NCBI GenBank assembly: GCA_963723745.1
Contig: CAVRRZ010000004.1
Location: 804,201-868,200 of the forward strand
From: CAVRRZ01 sp963723745
Lineage (GTDB): Bacteria; Actinomycetota; Actinomycetes; Mycobacteriales; Geodermatophilaceae
Reading direction: 5' to 3'
Length of the DNA: 64,000 nt
Below are positions 33,956 to 41,374 of this stretch, piece by piece. How positions within the stretch are numbered: position 1 is the stretch's first letter; every line of letters begins with the position of its first letter. The notes beneath the pieces were generated by a model. The model was not told the DNA's origin, searched no databases, and saw only the letters and a program-made list of their open reading frames with translations. A program made the position numbers and the translations under genes.

Positions 33956-34717
33956 TCAGAGCCAGGGCAGGTCGGTGAGGCGCGTCCACGGGAGGGTCAG
34001 ACACGGCTCGGTGGTCTCCCGGGCGAGCCGGGCGGCGACGGCCGGACCCGCACAGGCCACCGGTCGCTCCGGTGTCACCACGACATGCATGTCGTCCATG
34101 GGGACGTCGGCGGCGGCGATCCGCTGCAGCATCCGGTCCGGCGCCACGAGCACGGCGGTGGACAGCACGTCGACGGACGGGTGCGACCACAGCACGACCG
34201 GTCCCTCGACCCGCATCTCCAGCCGGACGTCGGCGGCGCGGTCCAGCGCCCCCGACCGCGTGCGGTGCACCGCGGCGCCGTCGCACGAGGACGAGGGCTG
34301 CCACGGCAGGGCGAGCTCGCCCCTCAGGACGACGACCCGCCGGCCCAGGGCGCGCCGTCGGCTGTCGGCCCAGTCCAGGACGGCGATGCCGCCGGCGGCA
34401 GCGGCCGCGTCGCTGACCGGCCGGTGCGCGATCCACGACGCCAGCGCGGCGGAGATGCCGGTGGACGTCGGTCGCACGCCCGCGCGGGTCATGTCGTCGG
34501 CCAGCTCGACCAGCGGCACCCGCAGGCACCGCTCGTCCTCTTCGAGGACCAGCACCGATCCGCGCCGCGGCCGCTCCAGCAGGCTCACCTGCAGACCGGG
34601 TGTGGCCAGGCAGGGCAGCAACTGGTCGGCGACCTCGCGCAGATCGGCCACCCCGACCCGCTCCGGCCGCAGCCGCTGCAGCAGGCCGACGGCCCCGCCG
34701 AACCGGACGTCTGTCAT
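33956..34717 (-). CDS. Hypothetical protein, 253 aa, partner of the 34714-35055 gene
   Basis: A soluble protein with strand-rich text: VSLLERPRRGSVLVLEEDERCLRVPLVEL, a helix region with RAGVRPTSTGISAALASWIAHRPVSDAAAAAGGIAVLDWADS, and a repeated second half (VRLEMRVEGPVVLWSHPSVDVLSTAVLVA, VPMDDMHVVVTPERPVACA). I recognise no family. The ATG overlaps the stop of the upstream gene by 4 bases, so both are one operon. It would have been the convergent neighbour of the NlpC/P60-VanY gene before the element inserted. Confidence 0.65.
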   Translation of the reverse strand: MTDVRFGGAVGLLQRLRPERVGVADLREVADQLLPCLATPGLQVSLLERPRRGSVLVLEEDERCLRVPLVELADDMTRAGVRPTSTGISAALASWIAHRPVSDAAAAAGGIAVLDWADSRRRALGRRVVVLRGELALPWQPSSSCDGAAVHRTRSGALDRAADVRLEMRVEGPVVLWSHPSVDVLSTAVLVAPDRMLQRIAAADVPMDDMHVVVTPERPVACAGPAVAARLARETTEPCLTLPWTRLTDLPWL

Positions 34718-35055
34718 GCGCTCGCTCCGTCCAGCCGGTCGCGCACGAAGGCCGGCAGGGCCGGCAGGCCCAGGATGCTGCTCCGCTCGGCGGCCGACAG
34801 CCGCACCGGGAGGACGTCGTCGGCCCAGCCGGTGGCCGAGCGGACCCGCGCGGCCGAGGCCGGCCAGACCGCGTCGCGGGCGGCGGCGACGTGCAGCTCG
34901 GTGATCACGTCGTGCAGGTGGATCGCCTGCACCGGGTGCACGGCTCCGGTCAGCGCCGCGCGGACGGTCGCCGCCAGCGCGGCCCGGTCCTGGGCGGCGA
35001 GCCAGTAGGGCACGAGCACCTCGGAGGACGTGCCGTCGGCGGGCAGCATGGTCAT
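34714..35055 (-). CDS. Hypothetical protein, 113 aa
   Basis: A mostly helical protein: LVPYWLAAQDRAALAATVRAALTGAVHPVQAIHLHDVITELHVAAARDAVWP, then LPVRLSAAERSSILGLPALPAFVRDRL. Starts at ATG 35055 (or 35049). Overlaps the downstream gene by 4 bases. No family recognised. Its place between the element and the flagellar locus leaves its role open. Confidence 0.6.
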   Translation of the reverse strand: MTMLPADGTSSEVLVPYWLAAQDRAALAATVRAALTGAVHPVQAIHLHDVITELHVAAARDAVWPASAARVRSATGWADDVLPVRLSAAERSSILGLPALPAFVRDRLDGASA

Positions 35056-35268
35056 CGCACGGCCGCCCGGGCGTCAGGCCCCGACCGCAGCGCGAGGCCG
35101 CGGATGCGGGGCTCCCGAAACGGCGTCACGCACTGGATATCGGCAGCGGCGGACCACGTTCGACCCGGGTGAGCAGGAAATCCCGGGCGTCCTCCTCGGC
35201 CCGCGGCGGAACCCTGGGCCGCCGCGCCGCGTCGACCGGGGGAATCGCCCACGGGAGAGGAGAAGCCA
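35056..35268. other. Intergenic stretch without a recognised gene
   Basis: GC-rich, with only short frames on either strand. The end carries GGGAGAGGAGAAG, a good ribosome site just before the small frame at 35269. I see no RNA gene or repeat. Confidence 0.4.
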
Positions 35269-35418
35269 TTGCGCCGCATGCCCCGCGACGCTGTCCCGGC
35301 CGGCCTGACCGCGCTGCCGAGCGCCGCCACGATCGCCGCTGGTGTTCCCGCTGCCTCCGCCGTCCGCACGGCGCACGGAGCGCCGGACACCGCAGGTCCC
35401 GACGTCGCCGCCGTCTGA
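35269..35418 (+). CDS. Possible small secreted-like peptide
   Basis: A 49-residue frame from TTG 35269 (or ATG 35278) preceded by GGGAGAGGAGAAG. It begins with Arg residues then an Ala/Leu-rich stretch (AGLTALPSAATIAAGVPAASA), signal-peptide-like, and a short polar tail. Followed 23 bases later by the palindromic repeat. No family recognised. Confidence 0.3.
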   Translation: MRRMPRDAVPAGLTALPSAATIAAGVPAASAVRTAHGAPDTAGPDVAAV

Positions 35419-35440
35419 CCCGAGAACACCCGGAGACTCC

Positions 35441-35502
35441 GAGGCAATGGAAGCTCTACCTACGTCTCGGGCTCTGCAACGTAGGTAGAGCTTCCATTGC
35501 CC
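35441..35502. repeat. Dispersed ~62-bp palindromic repeat, copy 2
   Basis: A 23-bp perfect stem (35443-35465 and 35479-35501), left arm GGCAATGGAAGCTCTACCTA plus three bases, around a 13-base loop. The same arms form copy 1 at 6188-6250. This copy ends 5 bases from the stop of the sigma-like gene, so it may double as its terminator. Confidence 0.82.
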
Positions 35503-35506
35503 GGGG

Positions 35507-36616
35507 TCAGTCGACGAGTTCGGTGAGGCGGTCGCGCAGGGCCCGCTCGACCCGGTCGGCGTGCACGTTCATGTTGCGCACCGACGTGCCGAGGTCTGCC
35601 GACAGCTGCGTCTTGGTCGACCCGCCCCATGTCGTCAGGTACCACGTGGCCCAGCCCAGCACGTTGGGCTGGCCGGCCCGCTGGTCGCGCCGGGCGCTCG
35701 GGTCGGGAGCGCACGCGGCGGTCAGCGCGTGCGACAGCAGCGTCTGCTCCGCCTCGCCCATGATCTCGTCGGGCGCCTCGCAGGAGTCGGGCAGCAGGAT
35801 CTCGGCGGCGTCCGGCCCGCCGTCCAGCGACTGCAGGTTGCGCAGCCCGTTGAGCGTGGCGACGGTCTGGGAGTTGCGGCGTAGCGTGGCCACGCTCTGC
35901 CCCATGTAGGCGGCGAGCTCCTTCTCGGTGGGCCGGCGCTGGTGCTCGGCGATGAACGCCGCGATCGCCTTCTGCTGCCGGTGCTCGGTGTCGGCGGCGG
36001 TGCGGCCGTGCGCGTTGCGGCCGAGGTCGTGCACCCACTTGGACAGCTGGGTGGCCAGGAACGCGCCGAACGGCACGCCCTTCGTCTCGTCGTACTGGCT
36101 CACGGCCTTGAGCACCCACTCCGAGACCTGCTGCGCCAGGTCGTCGGGGTCGGGCAGGTGCAGGCGGATCGTGCTCATGTTCCGCTGCAGCCGCTTGAGG
36201 CTGACCGGCCCGTAGTGGCGGCACAGGTCGTCGAGGAATGCCGGCGGAAGGTCCCGGGGCGCCCGGCGGCGGACGTCGGTCTCGGCACGCAACCCGATCG
36301 TGCTGCGCCCCTGCCCGGCACACCAGGCCCGCACCCAGTCGGCGAGCATCGCGGCCGAACCGCACGGACCGTCGACCCGGTAGAGGCCGTCGCCCGCGTC
36401 GTAGCTGACGCTCACGCCGTCAGGCAGCTCGGCACGGAACTCCTGGAGCGGCAGCTCGGAGTCGACGCGGAAGTGCACGCGGTCACGAGGGGTGATCGGC
36501 GCCAGCAGCCAGCCCTCGGCCTCCGGGATGCCGCCGAAGACCAGGGGTGCGCGGACCCGGCCGCGCGCGTCGGTGGCTGCGGGCGGGGAGGAAGCGGAAG
36601 ACGAACGATCGGACAC
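35507..36616 (-). CDS. Divergent sigma-70-like protein
   Basis: A 369-residue protein with sigma-like segments late in the chain. Region 2-like: DDLAQQVSEWVLKAVSQYDETKGVPFGAFLATQLSKWVHDLGR. Region 3-like: AFIAEHQRRPTEKELAAYMGQSVATLRR. Region 4-like HTH: TKTQLSADLGTSVRNMNVHADRVERALRDRL. The first 150 residues (APLVFGGIPEAEGWLLAPITPRD...) are unlike known sigma factors. The GTG at 36616 has CTGGAG upstream. It ends the csrA-side operon; it may be an alternative sigma or sigma-derived DNA-binding regulator for motility. Confidence 0.7.
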   Translation of the reverse strand: MSDRSSSASSPPAATDARGRVRAPLVFGGIPEAEGWLLAPITPRDRVHFRVDSELPLQEFRAELPDGVSVSYDAGDGLYRVDGPCGSAAMLADWVRAWCAGQGRSTIGLRAETDVRRRAPRDLPPAFLDDLCRHYGPVSLKRLQRNMSTIRLHLPDPDDLAQQVSEWVLKAVSQYDETKGVPFGAFLATQLSKWVHDLGRNAHGRTAADTEHRQQKAIAAFIAEHQRRPTEKELAAYMGQSVATLRRNSQTVATLNGLRNLQSLDGGPDAAEILLPDSCEAPDEIMGEAEQTLLSHALTAACAPDPSARRDQRAGQPNVLGWATWYLTTWGGSTKTQLSADLGTSVRNMNVHADRVERALRDRLTELVD

Positions 36617-36683
36617 CGGAACTCCAGGGGCTCTGCGGGGAAGTAAGGGCCTCGGGCGGGAGAGCCGGACCTTGCCGGCGGGG

Positions 36684-37199
36684 TCAGGCGGGGATGCGCT
36701 CCCCGTGACCGGGTGGGCGCGGCGCGGGGACGCGGTGCGTACCGGCCGGGGCGGCGTGGACGGTCGACACCTCGGACGCCGAAGTGTCGGGCAGGTCGGC
36801 GGCGGTGGCGGTGCCACCCGCGACGGCCTCCAGCAGCGTCACCGCGGCGGCCCGCTCGGCCGCGCTCGGCTCCGCCGTGTAGACCGGCATGTGGTCGTAC
36901 AGCGAGGCGAAGATCGCGCTGACGAACGCGTAGGCGGCCTGGGCCTGCGGAGAGAAGCGGGCCACGCCGGCACGCGGGCCGAGGTCGACGCCGACGGTGA
37001 TCCGGACGATGCGGTCGTCCTTGCTCAGCCCGGTGACACCGAACGCGACGGAGTCGTGCTCGTCGGCCAGCGTGGCCAACGCGGCCAGGCAGCGACGAGC
37101 TGCCCCGCGGCGCGGCCGCAGCTGCACGTGCACGACGACCGAGTCGTGCTCGCCGCCGGACTCGGCGGCTGCGCGTGCCGTGTAAGCGCTGCGTTGCAT
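36684..37199 (-). CDS. Hypothetical protein with structured leader
   Basis: A 171-residue protein of unknown family. The first half is strand-rich (GEHDSVVVHVQLRPRRGAARRCLAALATLADEHDSVAFGVTGL) and the middle helical (AQAAYAFVSAIFASLYDHMPVY). It starts at ATG 37199 with AGGGGGC as ribosome site; that site can pair with a nearby C-run in the leader (see 37200-37320). It lies between csrA and the sigma-like gene and probably belongs to the motility regulators. Confidence 0.6.
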   Translation of the reverse strand: MQRSAYTARAAAESGGEHDSVVVHVQLRPRRGAARRCLAALATLADEHDSVAFGVTGLSKDDRIVRITVGVDLGPRAGVARFSPQAQAAYAFVSAIFASLYDHMPVYTAEPSAAERAAAVTLLEAVAGGTATAADLPDTSASEVSTVHAAPAGTHRVPAPRPPGHGERIPA

Positions 37200-37320
37200 G
37201 GTGATCGCCCCCTGTTACTTGCTTGGGGGGAAATCTGCCGTATCGACGACGACCGACAGGCACAAGACCCGCCGTGCCCTACGCAGTTGTAGGGCCGAAG
37301 CTTCGGCAGATCTTGCCTGT
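37200..37320 (-). promoter_or_regulatory. Highly structured 5' leader with alternative pairings
   Basis: An outer stem joins 37256-37267 to 37311-37320 (ACAGGCA..AAGA). Inside are a 6-bp hairpin (CCCTAC/GTAGGG, 37277-37294) and the perfect palindrome GCCGAAGCTTCGGC (37294-37307). Two segments, 37233-37240 and 37304-37311, are perfect 8-bp complements (ATCTGCCG/CGGCAGAT) and compete with the outer fold. The C-run/G-run at 37208-37212 and 37225-37230 would hide the ribosome site of the 37199 gene. It looks like a riboswitch or attenuator; no known class fits. Confidence 0.6.
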
Positions 37321-37400
37321 GTCGACGGAACAGGGAGCCCACGGGGGCGGCGGATGGGCAGGCTCTGCCAAACGCCCCCCGTCGGGGTCATGGACTTGTG

Positions 37401-37775
37401 TCAGGTCGGAGGTGATGTCCGTGCGCCGCCCGACGTCCGCGGCGCCCGACCTGCGGCCGACCGCTGCGTCGGCTCTCCTGCCTGCTCGTTCGCGGAACCT
37501 CCCCCGGCCCCCGCCCGAGCTGCCGGAGCGCCGGCGTTGACGTCGGCCGGGGCCGGGGCGAACGCGGCGAGCGCGCCCAGGCTGTCGGCCGTGACCTGCG
37601 CGGCGAGCAGGTTCGCCTCGGCGATCTGCCGGTAGACCTCCTCGCGGTGGATGGTGACCTCGCGCGGGGCCTTGAAGCCCAGCCGGACGGTCCCACCGCG
37701 CACTTCGACGACGTGGATCTCGATGTCGTCGCCGATGCGGATCGTCTCCCCGACGCTGCGGGTGAGTGTCAGCAT
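37401..37775 (-). CDS. csrA: Carbon storage regulator CsrA with long C-terminal tail
   Basis: A 124-residue protein. Residues 1-60 are a normal CsrA (MLTLTRSVGETIRIGDDIEI, VRLGFKAPREVTIHREEVYRQIAEAN), a dimeric RNA-binding protein that blocks translation at GGA sites. A further 60 residues are Ala/Gly/Pro/Arg-rich and unlike known CsrA tails. It follows fliW, the protein that antagonises it in Bacillus. Likely target: the flagellin mRNA leader at 42570-42622. Confidence 0.93.
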   Translation of the reverse strand: MLTLTRSVGETIRIGDDIEIHVVEVRGGTVRLGFKAPREVTIHREEVYRQIAEANLLAAQVTADSLGALAAFAPAPADVNAGAPAARAGAGGGSANEQAGEPTQRSAAGRAPRTSGGARTSPPT

Positions 37776-37850
37776 GCGTACCCCTCCATGGGTGTCGGCC
37801 TCCGTGGCTGTGCCGGCGTCGCCGGCAGGGCGGCGCAGCCGCCCCCAGTG

Positions 37851-38330
37851 TTATCGGCGCAGTGGATGCCGGATCGGATACCCCCCGTCCACGAGCACGA
37901 CCTGCCTGCCCCGGCCGGTCGACGGGTCGAGGACCAGGGGTGCGCGGAGATTGGCGGTGGCCGACCGGACGTCCCCGTCGGGCACAGTGACCAGGCAATA
38001 GAGCAACGCGTCGCCGGCCTCGGCCAGGTCGAGCTCGGCCAGCAGGGCTGCGGGAAGCCGGGGTGCGTACGTCGGGACGTACGGGGCCGGCGGCACCACC
38101 AGGAACCGCGGCCCGTCGGGCGCCATCGACTGCAGCCAGCACAGCAGGCCGGTCGGCTCGGCGGCCACGAGCACGTAGTCGCGGTGCCGCGGGAAGCCGG
38201 GCAGTGGCTCGGTCAGTGTCACGGGCCGGACGCCGGCGACGGCCGGGGGCGCGGGTGCGACGTGCGGTGCTGCCGGGCTCTGGACCTCGGCGGCGGGGGC
38301 GGGGGCGGGGGCGGGGAGGACGGCGGTCAT
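37851..38330 (-). CDS. fliW: Flagellar assembly factor FliW
   Basis: A 159-residue protein with a Pro/Ala-rich N-terminal extension (1-32) and the FliW core: PLPGFPRHRDYVLVAAEP, LLCWLQSMAPDGPRFLVVPP, LLYCLVTVPDGDVRSATANLRAPLVLDPSTGRGRQVVL. FliW binds flagellin and CsrA in turn, linking flagellin export to its synthesis. The start overlaps the flgL stop by one base (TGATG) in this operon, and csrA follows. Confidence 0.92.
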   Translation of the reverse strand: MTAVLPAPAPAPAAEVQSPAAPHVAPAPPAVAGVRPVTLTEPLPGFPRHRDYVLVAAEPTGLLCWLQSMAPDGPRFLVVPPAPYVPTYAPRLPAALLAELDLAEAGDALLYCLVTVPDGDVRSATANLRAPLVLDPSTGRGRQVVLVDGGYPIRHPLRR

Positions 38331-39211
38331 CAGCGGAGGAAGTCCAGGAGAGTCGGCTGCAGCGCCTTGGCGGTCGCGGCGAGGGCGGCCTCGTAGCCGA
38401 CCTGCTGCATCTGCAGTTGCATGATGGTCTTGGGCAGGTCGATGTTCTCGACCTCGGCCAGCCGGCTGGCCAGCGCCAGGCTCCGGTCGGCGTTGACCCG
38501 CTCGCCGGCCTCGAGCCGGGCGGTGCGGGCACCGACATCCGCCAGGGCGCCCAGCATGCCCTCGACGATGGCGTCGAGATCGTCGAGGTGACCTCCCAGT
38601 GCCGCGGGGTCGGCGATCAGGTCGGCCGCGATGTCGCCGACCACGGCGAACAGGTCGGCGCCGGCGGGGCCGAAGGCCTCCGGTCCACGGATGTCCACCC
38701 GGAGTGCCTCCACGTCGGAGATGCGCCGCGTCACCGGGTTGCCCGTGTCGCCGACGTAGTTGCCGGCGACGTCGTAGGCCAGCGCGCCGGCGGTCGTCCC
38801 GCCGAACATCGGCCGGCCCTGGACCTGGGCGTTGGCGAGCAGCAGCAGGCTTTCGCGGAGCGAGGTCACCTCGGTGGCCAGGGCCTGCTGGCTGGTCGGG
38901 GTGGAGGCTCCGGTGTTGAGGCCCTGCACGGTCAGGTCCCGCACGCGGCGGGTGGCCTCGAGCATGGTCTGAAGGGTGTCGCTGGTGCCCTCGAGCCAGC
39001 CCTTGGCGTCGCTGATGTTGCGGGCCTGCTGGGTGATCGCCGCCTGCTCCTTGCGGGTCTCCATAGCCCGGTTGGTGCCCGTCGGCGAGTCGGAGGGCCG
39101 ATTGATGAGCCGCCCCGACGTGAGCTGCTCCTGCAGGTTGCCGAACGCCGTGAGGTTGCGGTGCAGCCCCTGCAGGCTGGTGAGCGCGACAGCGCGCTGG
39201 GTGATCCTCAT
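38330..39211 (-). CDS. flgL: Flagellar hook-associated protein 3
   Basis: A 293-residue junction protein, the layer between FlgK and the filament. It has flagellin-like coiled ends: MRITQRAVALTSLQGLHRNLTAFGNLQEQLTSGRLINRPSDSPTGTNRAM at the N-terminus and EVENIDLPKTIMQLQMQQVGYEAALAATAKALQPTLLDFL at the C-terminus. Family length. Lies 5 bases from flgK in the flgN-flgK-flgL-fliW-csrA operon. Confidence 0.93.
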   Translation of the reverse strand: MRITQRAVALTSLQGLHRNLTAFGNLQEQLTSGRLINRPSDSPTGTNRAMETRKEQAAITQQARNISDAKGWLEGTSDTLQTMLEATRRVRDLTVQGLNTGASTPTSQQALATEVTSLRESLLLLANAQVQGRPMFGGTTAGALAYDVAGNYVGDTGNPVTRRISDVEALRVDIRGPEAFGPAGADLFAVVGDIAADLIADPAALGGHLDDLDAIVEGMLGALADVGARTARLEAGERVNADRSLALASRLAEVENIDLPKTIMQLQMQQVGYEAALAATAKALQPTLLDFLR

Positions 39212-39216
39212 TCAGC

Positions 39217-40626
39217 TCAACGCCCCACGATTCCGGTTCGGTTGATCAGCAGGTCCAGGGTCTGGTCGATCGCCGTGATCAGCCGCCCCGCGGCCGCGTA
39301 GGCGTGCTGGGACGCGAGCATGTTGGTCATCTCCTCGTCGATGTTGACGCCGGCCACCGAGTCGCGGGCCGCGTCCACCTGGGTGGTGATGACCTGCTGG
39401 ACGTCGAGGTTGCGCCGCGTGACCGCGGCCTGCACGCCGAGGTCGACGATCAGCTGGCGGTAGCGCGCATCCGGGCCGGTGATCGACAACCGGAGCTGGG
39501 CGATCGCGTCGGCGTTGCTGCCGTCCTTCGACGGGCCCAGCGGCCCCGGCGCCACGGCCGACGCGGCGACCGCGCGGGGGTCGGTGGTCAGCAGCACCAG
39601 CGTGGCGGCGGTGATCGGTCCGGACGACGACCCGAGCAGCGCCGGCGCGGGGTTGTTGCCGTCGAAGTCCCAGCCGGCGGCCTGTCCGCCGTTGATGGCC
39701 GCCGCCAGCCGCTGCGCCACGTCGTCCAGGCCACCCCGGTGCTCGGGGATGATCGTGTTCAGCGTGGTCAGCTGGCCCAGGACCTGACCACCGGGGCGCA
39801 CGGCGTAGCCGGCGTTCGCCGTCTCCACCCGCGGCGGGTCGCCCGGTGCGGTGTTCACGTCGGTCGAGCCGGCCACCTGCAGGGCCGTCGCGCGGCCATC
39901 GGAGACCAGGTTGATCCCGCCGACGGACAGCGTGATGACGCCCTGCTCACCGTGCCGCACGGTGGCGCCGATCTTGTCGGCGAGCTCCATCGCCAGCACG
40001 TCGCGGCGATCGCTGAGCTCGTTGGCGGGCAGGCCGCTGTTCTTCGCGTTGCGGATCGCCAGGTTCAGCTCCGCGAGCTGCGAGGTGGCGGTGTTGACCT
40101 CGGCGACGAGGACCTCGAGGTCGCTGCGGGTCGCGTTCCACTCGGCGTCCAGGGTCGCCTGGGTGAACTGGATGCCGTCGACGAGGGTGTCCATCCGCTG
40201 GAGCAGCTGACTGCGGGCCGGCAGGCTGTCGGGAGCGTTCGTGACGTCGTCCCAACCGGCCCACATCTCGGCCAGCAGGTTCTGCACGCCGGTGTCCCCG
40301 GGCTCCCGGAAGGCCTGCTCGATGAACGACAGGGCCTCGCTCTCGGCGGCCAAGGACGCCTGGCGGGAGTGCTCGAGGTGGCCGCGACCCTCCAGGAAGG
40401 CGTCGCGGATGCGGGCCACCTCGTCGACGCTCACGCCCTGGCCGATGCCGTTGCTGACCGAGTAGAAGGCAGGGACGACGCTGCCCCCCATGGCCTGCAG
40501 GCCGACCCGCTGGCGCGAGTAGCCCTCGGTCTGTGCGTTGGCGATGTTCTGACCGGCGACGTCCAGCGCCCGCCGCTGCGCCCACAGCGCCGTCGACGCC
40601 GCGTTCAGCCCCGAGAAGGTGCTCAC
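39217..40626 (-). CDS. flgK: Flagellar hook-associated protein 1
   Basis: A 469-residue HAP1. N-terminus STFSGLNAASTALWAQRRALDVAGQNIANAQTEGYSRQRV is the typical rod/hook-family start, and the C-terminus VAGVNIDEEMTNMLASQHAYAAAGRLITAIDQTLDLLINRTG is the matching D0 helix. It caps the hook and receives FlgL. Starts at ATG 40626; a GA-rich spacer separates it from flgN. Confidence 0.94.
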   Translation of the reverse strand: MSTFSGLNAASTALWAQRRALDVAGQNIANAQTEGYSRQRVGLQAMGGSVVPAFYSVSNGIGQGVSVDEVARIRDAFLEGRGHLEHSRQASLAAESEALSFIEQAFREPGDTGVQNLLAEMWAGWDDVTNAPDSLPARSQLLQRMDTLVDGIQFTQATLDAEWNATRSDLEVLVAEVNTATSQLAELNLAIRNAKNSGLPANELSDRRDVLAMELADKIGATVRHGEQGVITLSVGGINLVSDGRATALQVAGSTDVNTAPGDPPRVETANAGYAVRPGGQVLGQLTTLNTIIPEHRGGLDDVAQRLAAAINGGQAAGWDFDGNNPAPALLGSSSGPITAATLVLLTTDPRAVAASAVAPGPLGPSKDGSNADAIAQLRLSITGPDARYRQLIVDLGVQAAVTRRNLDVQQVITTQVDAARDSVAGVNIDEEMTNMLASQHAYAAAGRLITAIDQTLDLLINRTGIVGR

Positions 40627-40699
40627 TTGACCTCCTCGCTGACGCTCGTCGGCTGCGTTCGCAGGGCTCCGTCGTTCATCGGTGAACTCGCAAGCTCGT
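40627..40699. repeat. GA-rich intergenic spacer, flgN-flgK
   Basis: On the minus strand it reads GACGAGCGTCAGCGAGGAGG-like purine-rich text, similar to spacers at 50307-50390 (fliG-fliH) and 62830-62915 (fliP-fliQ). See findings. Confidence 0.4.
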
Positions 40700-41194
40700 T
40701 CACAGTGCGCCGTCCAGGGTCACCGCACGGGTGCTGCCGGCGTCCGTGCGCCCGGTGTTGCCGTACGTGCCCGCCGACGCGGGCCGGTTGCCGCCGAGCA
40801 CCTCGCCGATGGCGGCGAGGCCGCCCTCGATGAGCTCGCGGTTGGCGTCGGAGAGGCTGCGCAGCTCGGTCACCAGGATCAGCAGCGCCTCGTGGTGCTT
40901 GGCGAACAGGTCGTTCCACGGCGCGGGCGCGGCCTCGGCCAGCTGCCGCAGCGATGGGTTGGCCTCGACGCCGAGGCGCCCGGCGATCTCCTCGGTCGCG
41001 GCCGCGCGCTCCACCTCGAGCAGCCGCAACTGGTCGAGCACCACCTCGATCTCGTGGGCGATGCGCGGCAGCCACCGGGTCTTGCCCGTGAGGATCAGGT
41101 ACTGCTTCTCCTCGGCCTTGAACAGCAGCAAGTCCAGGAGCTCCTGCTCGCGCCACAGCAACGTCGACAGGTGCTGGTAGTCCGTCCCACCCAT
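40700..41194 (-). CDS. flgN: Flagellar export chaperone FlgN
   Basis: A 164-residue all-helical chaperone for FlgK and FlgL. Segments LSTLLWREQELLDLLLFKAEEKQYLILTGKTRWL and LDQLRLLEVERAAATEEIAGRLG match FlgN. First gene of the minus-strand operon. The C-terminal 25 residues are disordered. Divergent from the sigma factor gene across 180 bases. Confidence 0.9.
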   Translation of the reverse strand: MGGTDYQHLSTLLWREQELLDLLLFKAEEKQYLILTGKTRWLPRIAHEIEVVLDQLRLLEVERAAATEEIAGRLGVEANPSLRQLAEAAPAPWNDLFAKHHEALLILVTELRSLSDANRELIEGGLAAIGEVLGGNRPASAGTYGNTGRTDAGSTRAVTLDGAL

Positions 41195-41374
41195 GGTCCC
41201 CCACCGCCTCTCCGTCGTGTCGTCGTCCTCCGGCGCCCGCCGGGTCCCCCGGTGTGCGCCTCGTCGCAGTGGCCATCGGCAGAGCGGGGGCGCTCCTCAA
41301 GCCGAAGTCGTCAAGTCGCCACGGGAGGCAGCGGCACGGTGCGGTTGGGCACTCGGTCAGCCGAGAGAGAAGAC

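Noticed and set aside
37200..37320. GEMM-I c-di-GMP riboswitch
   Set aside because: The conserved GGCAAACC and GACGCAAAGCC-type core is missing.
41273..41302. Sigma-28 promoter facing flgN
   Set aside because: GCCGATGG is present on the minus strand at 41273-41280, but no acceptable -35 lies at the right distance.
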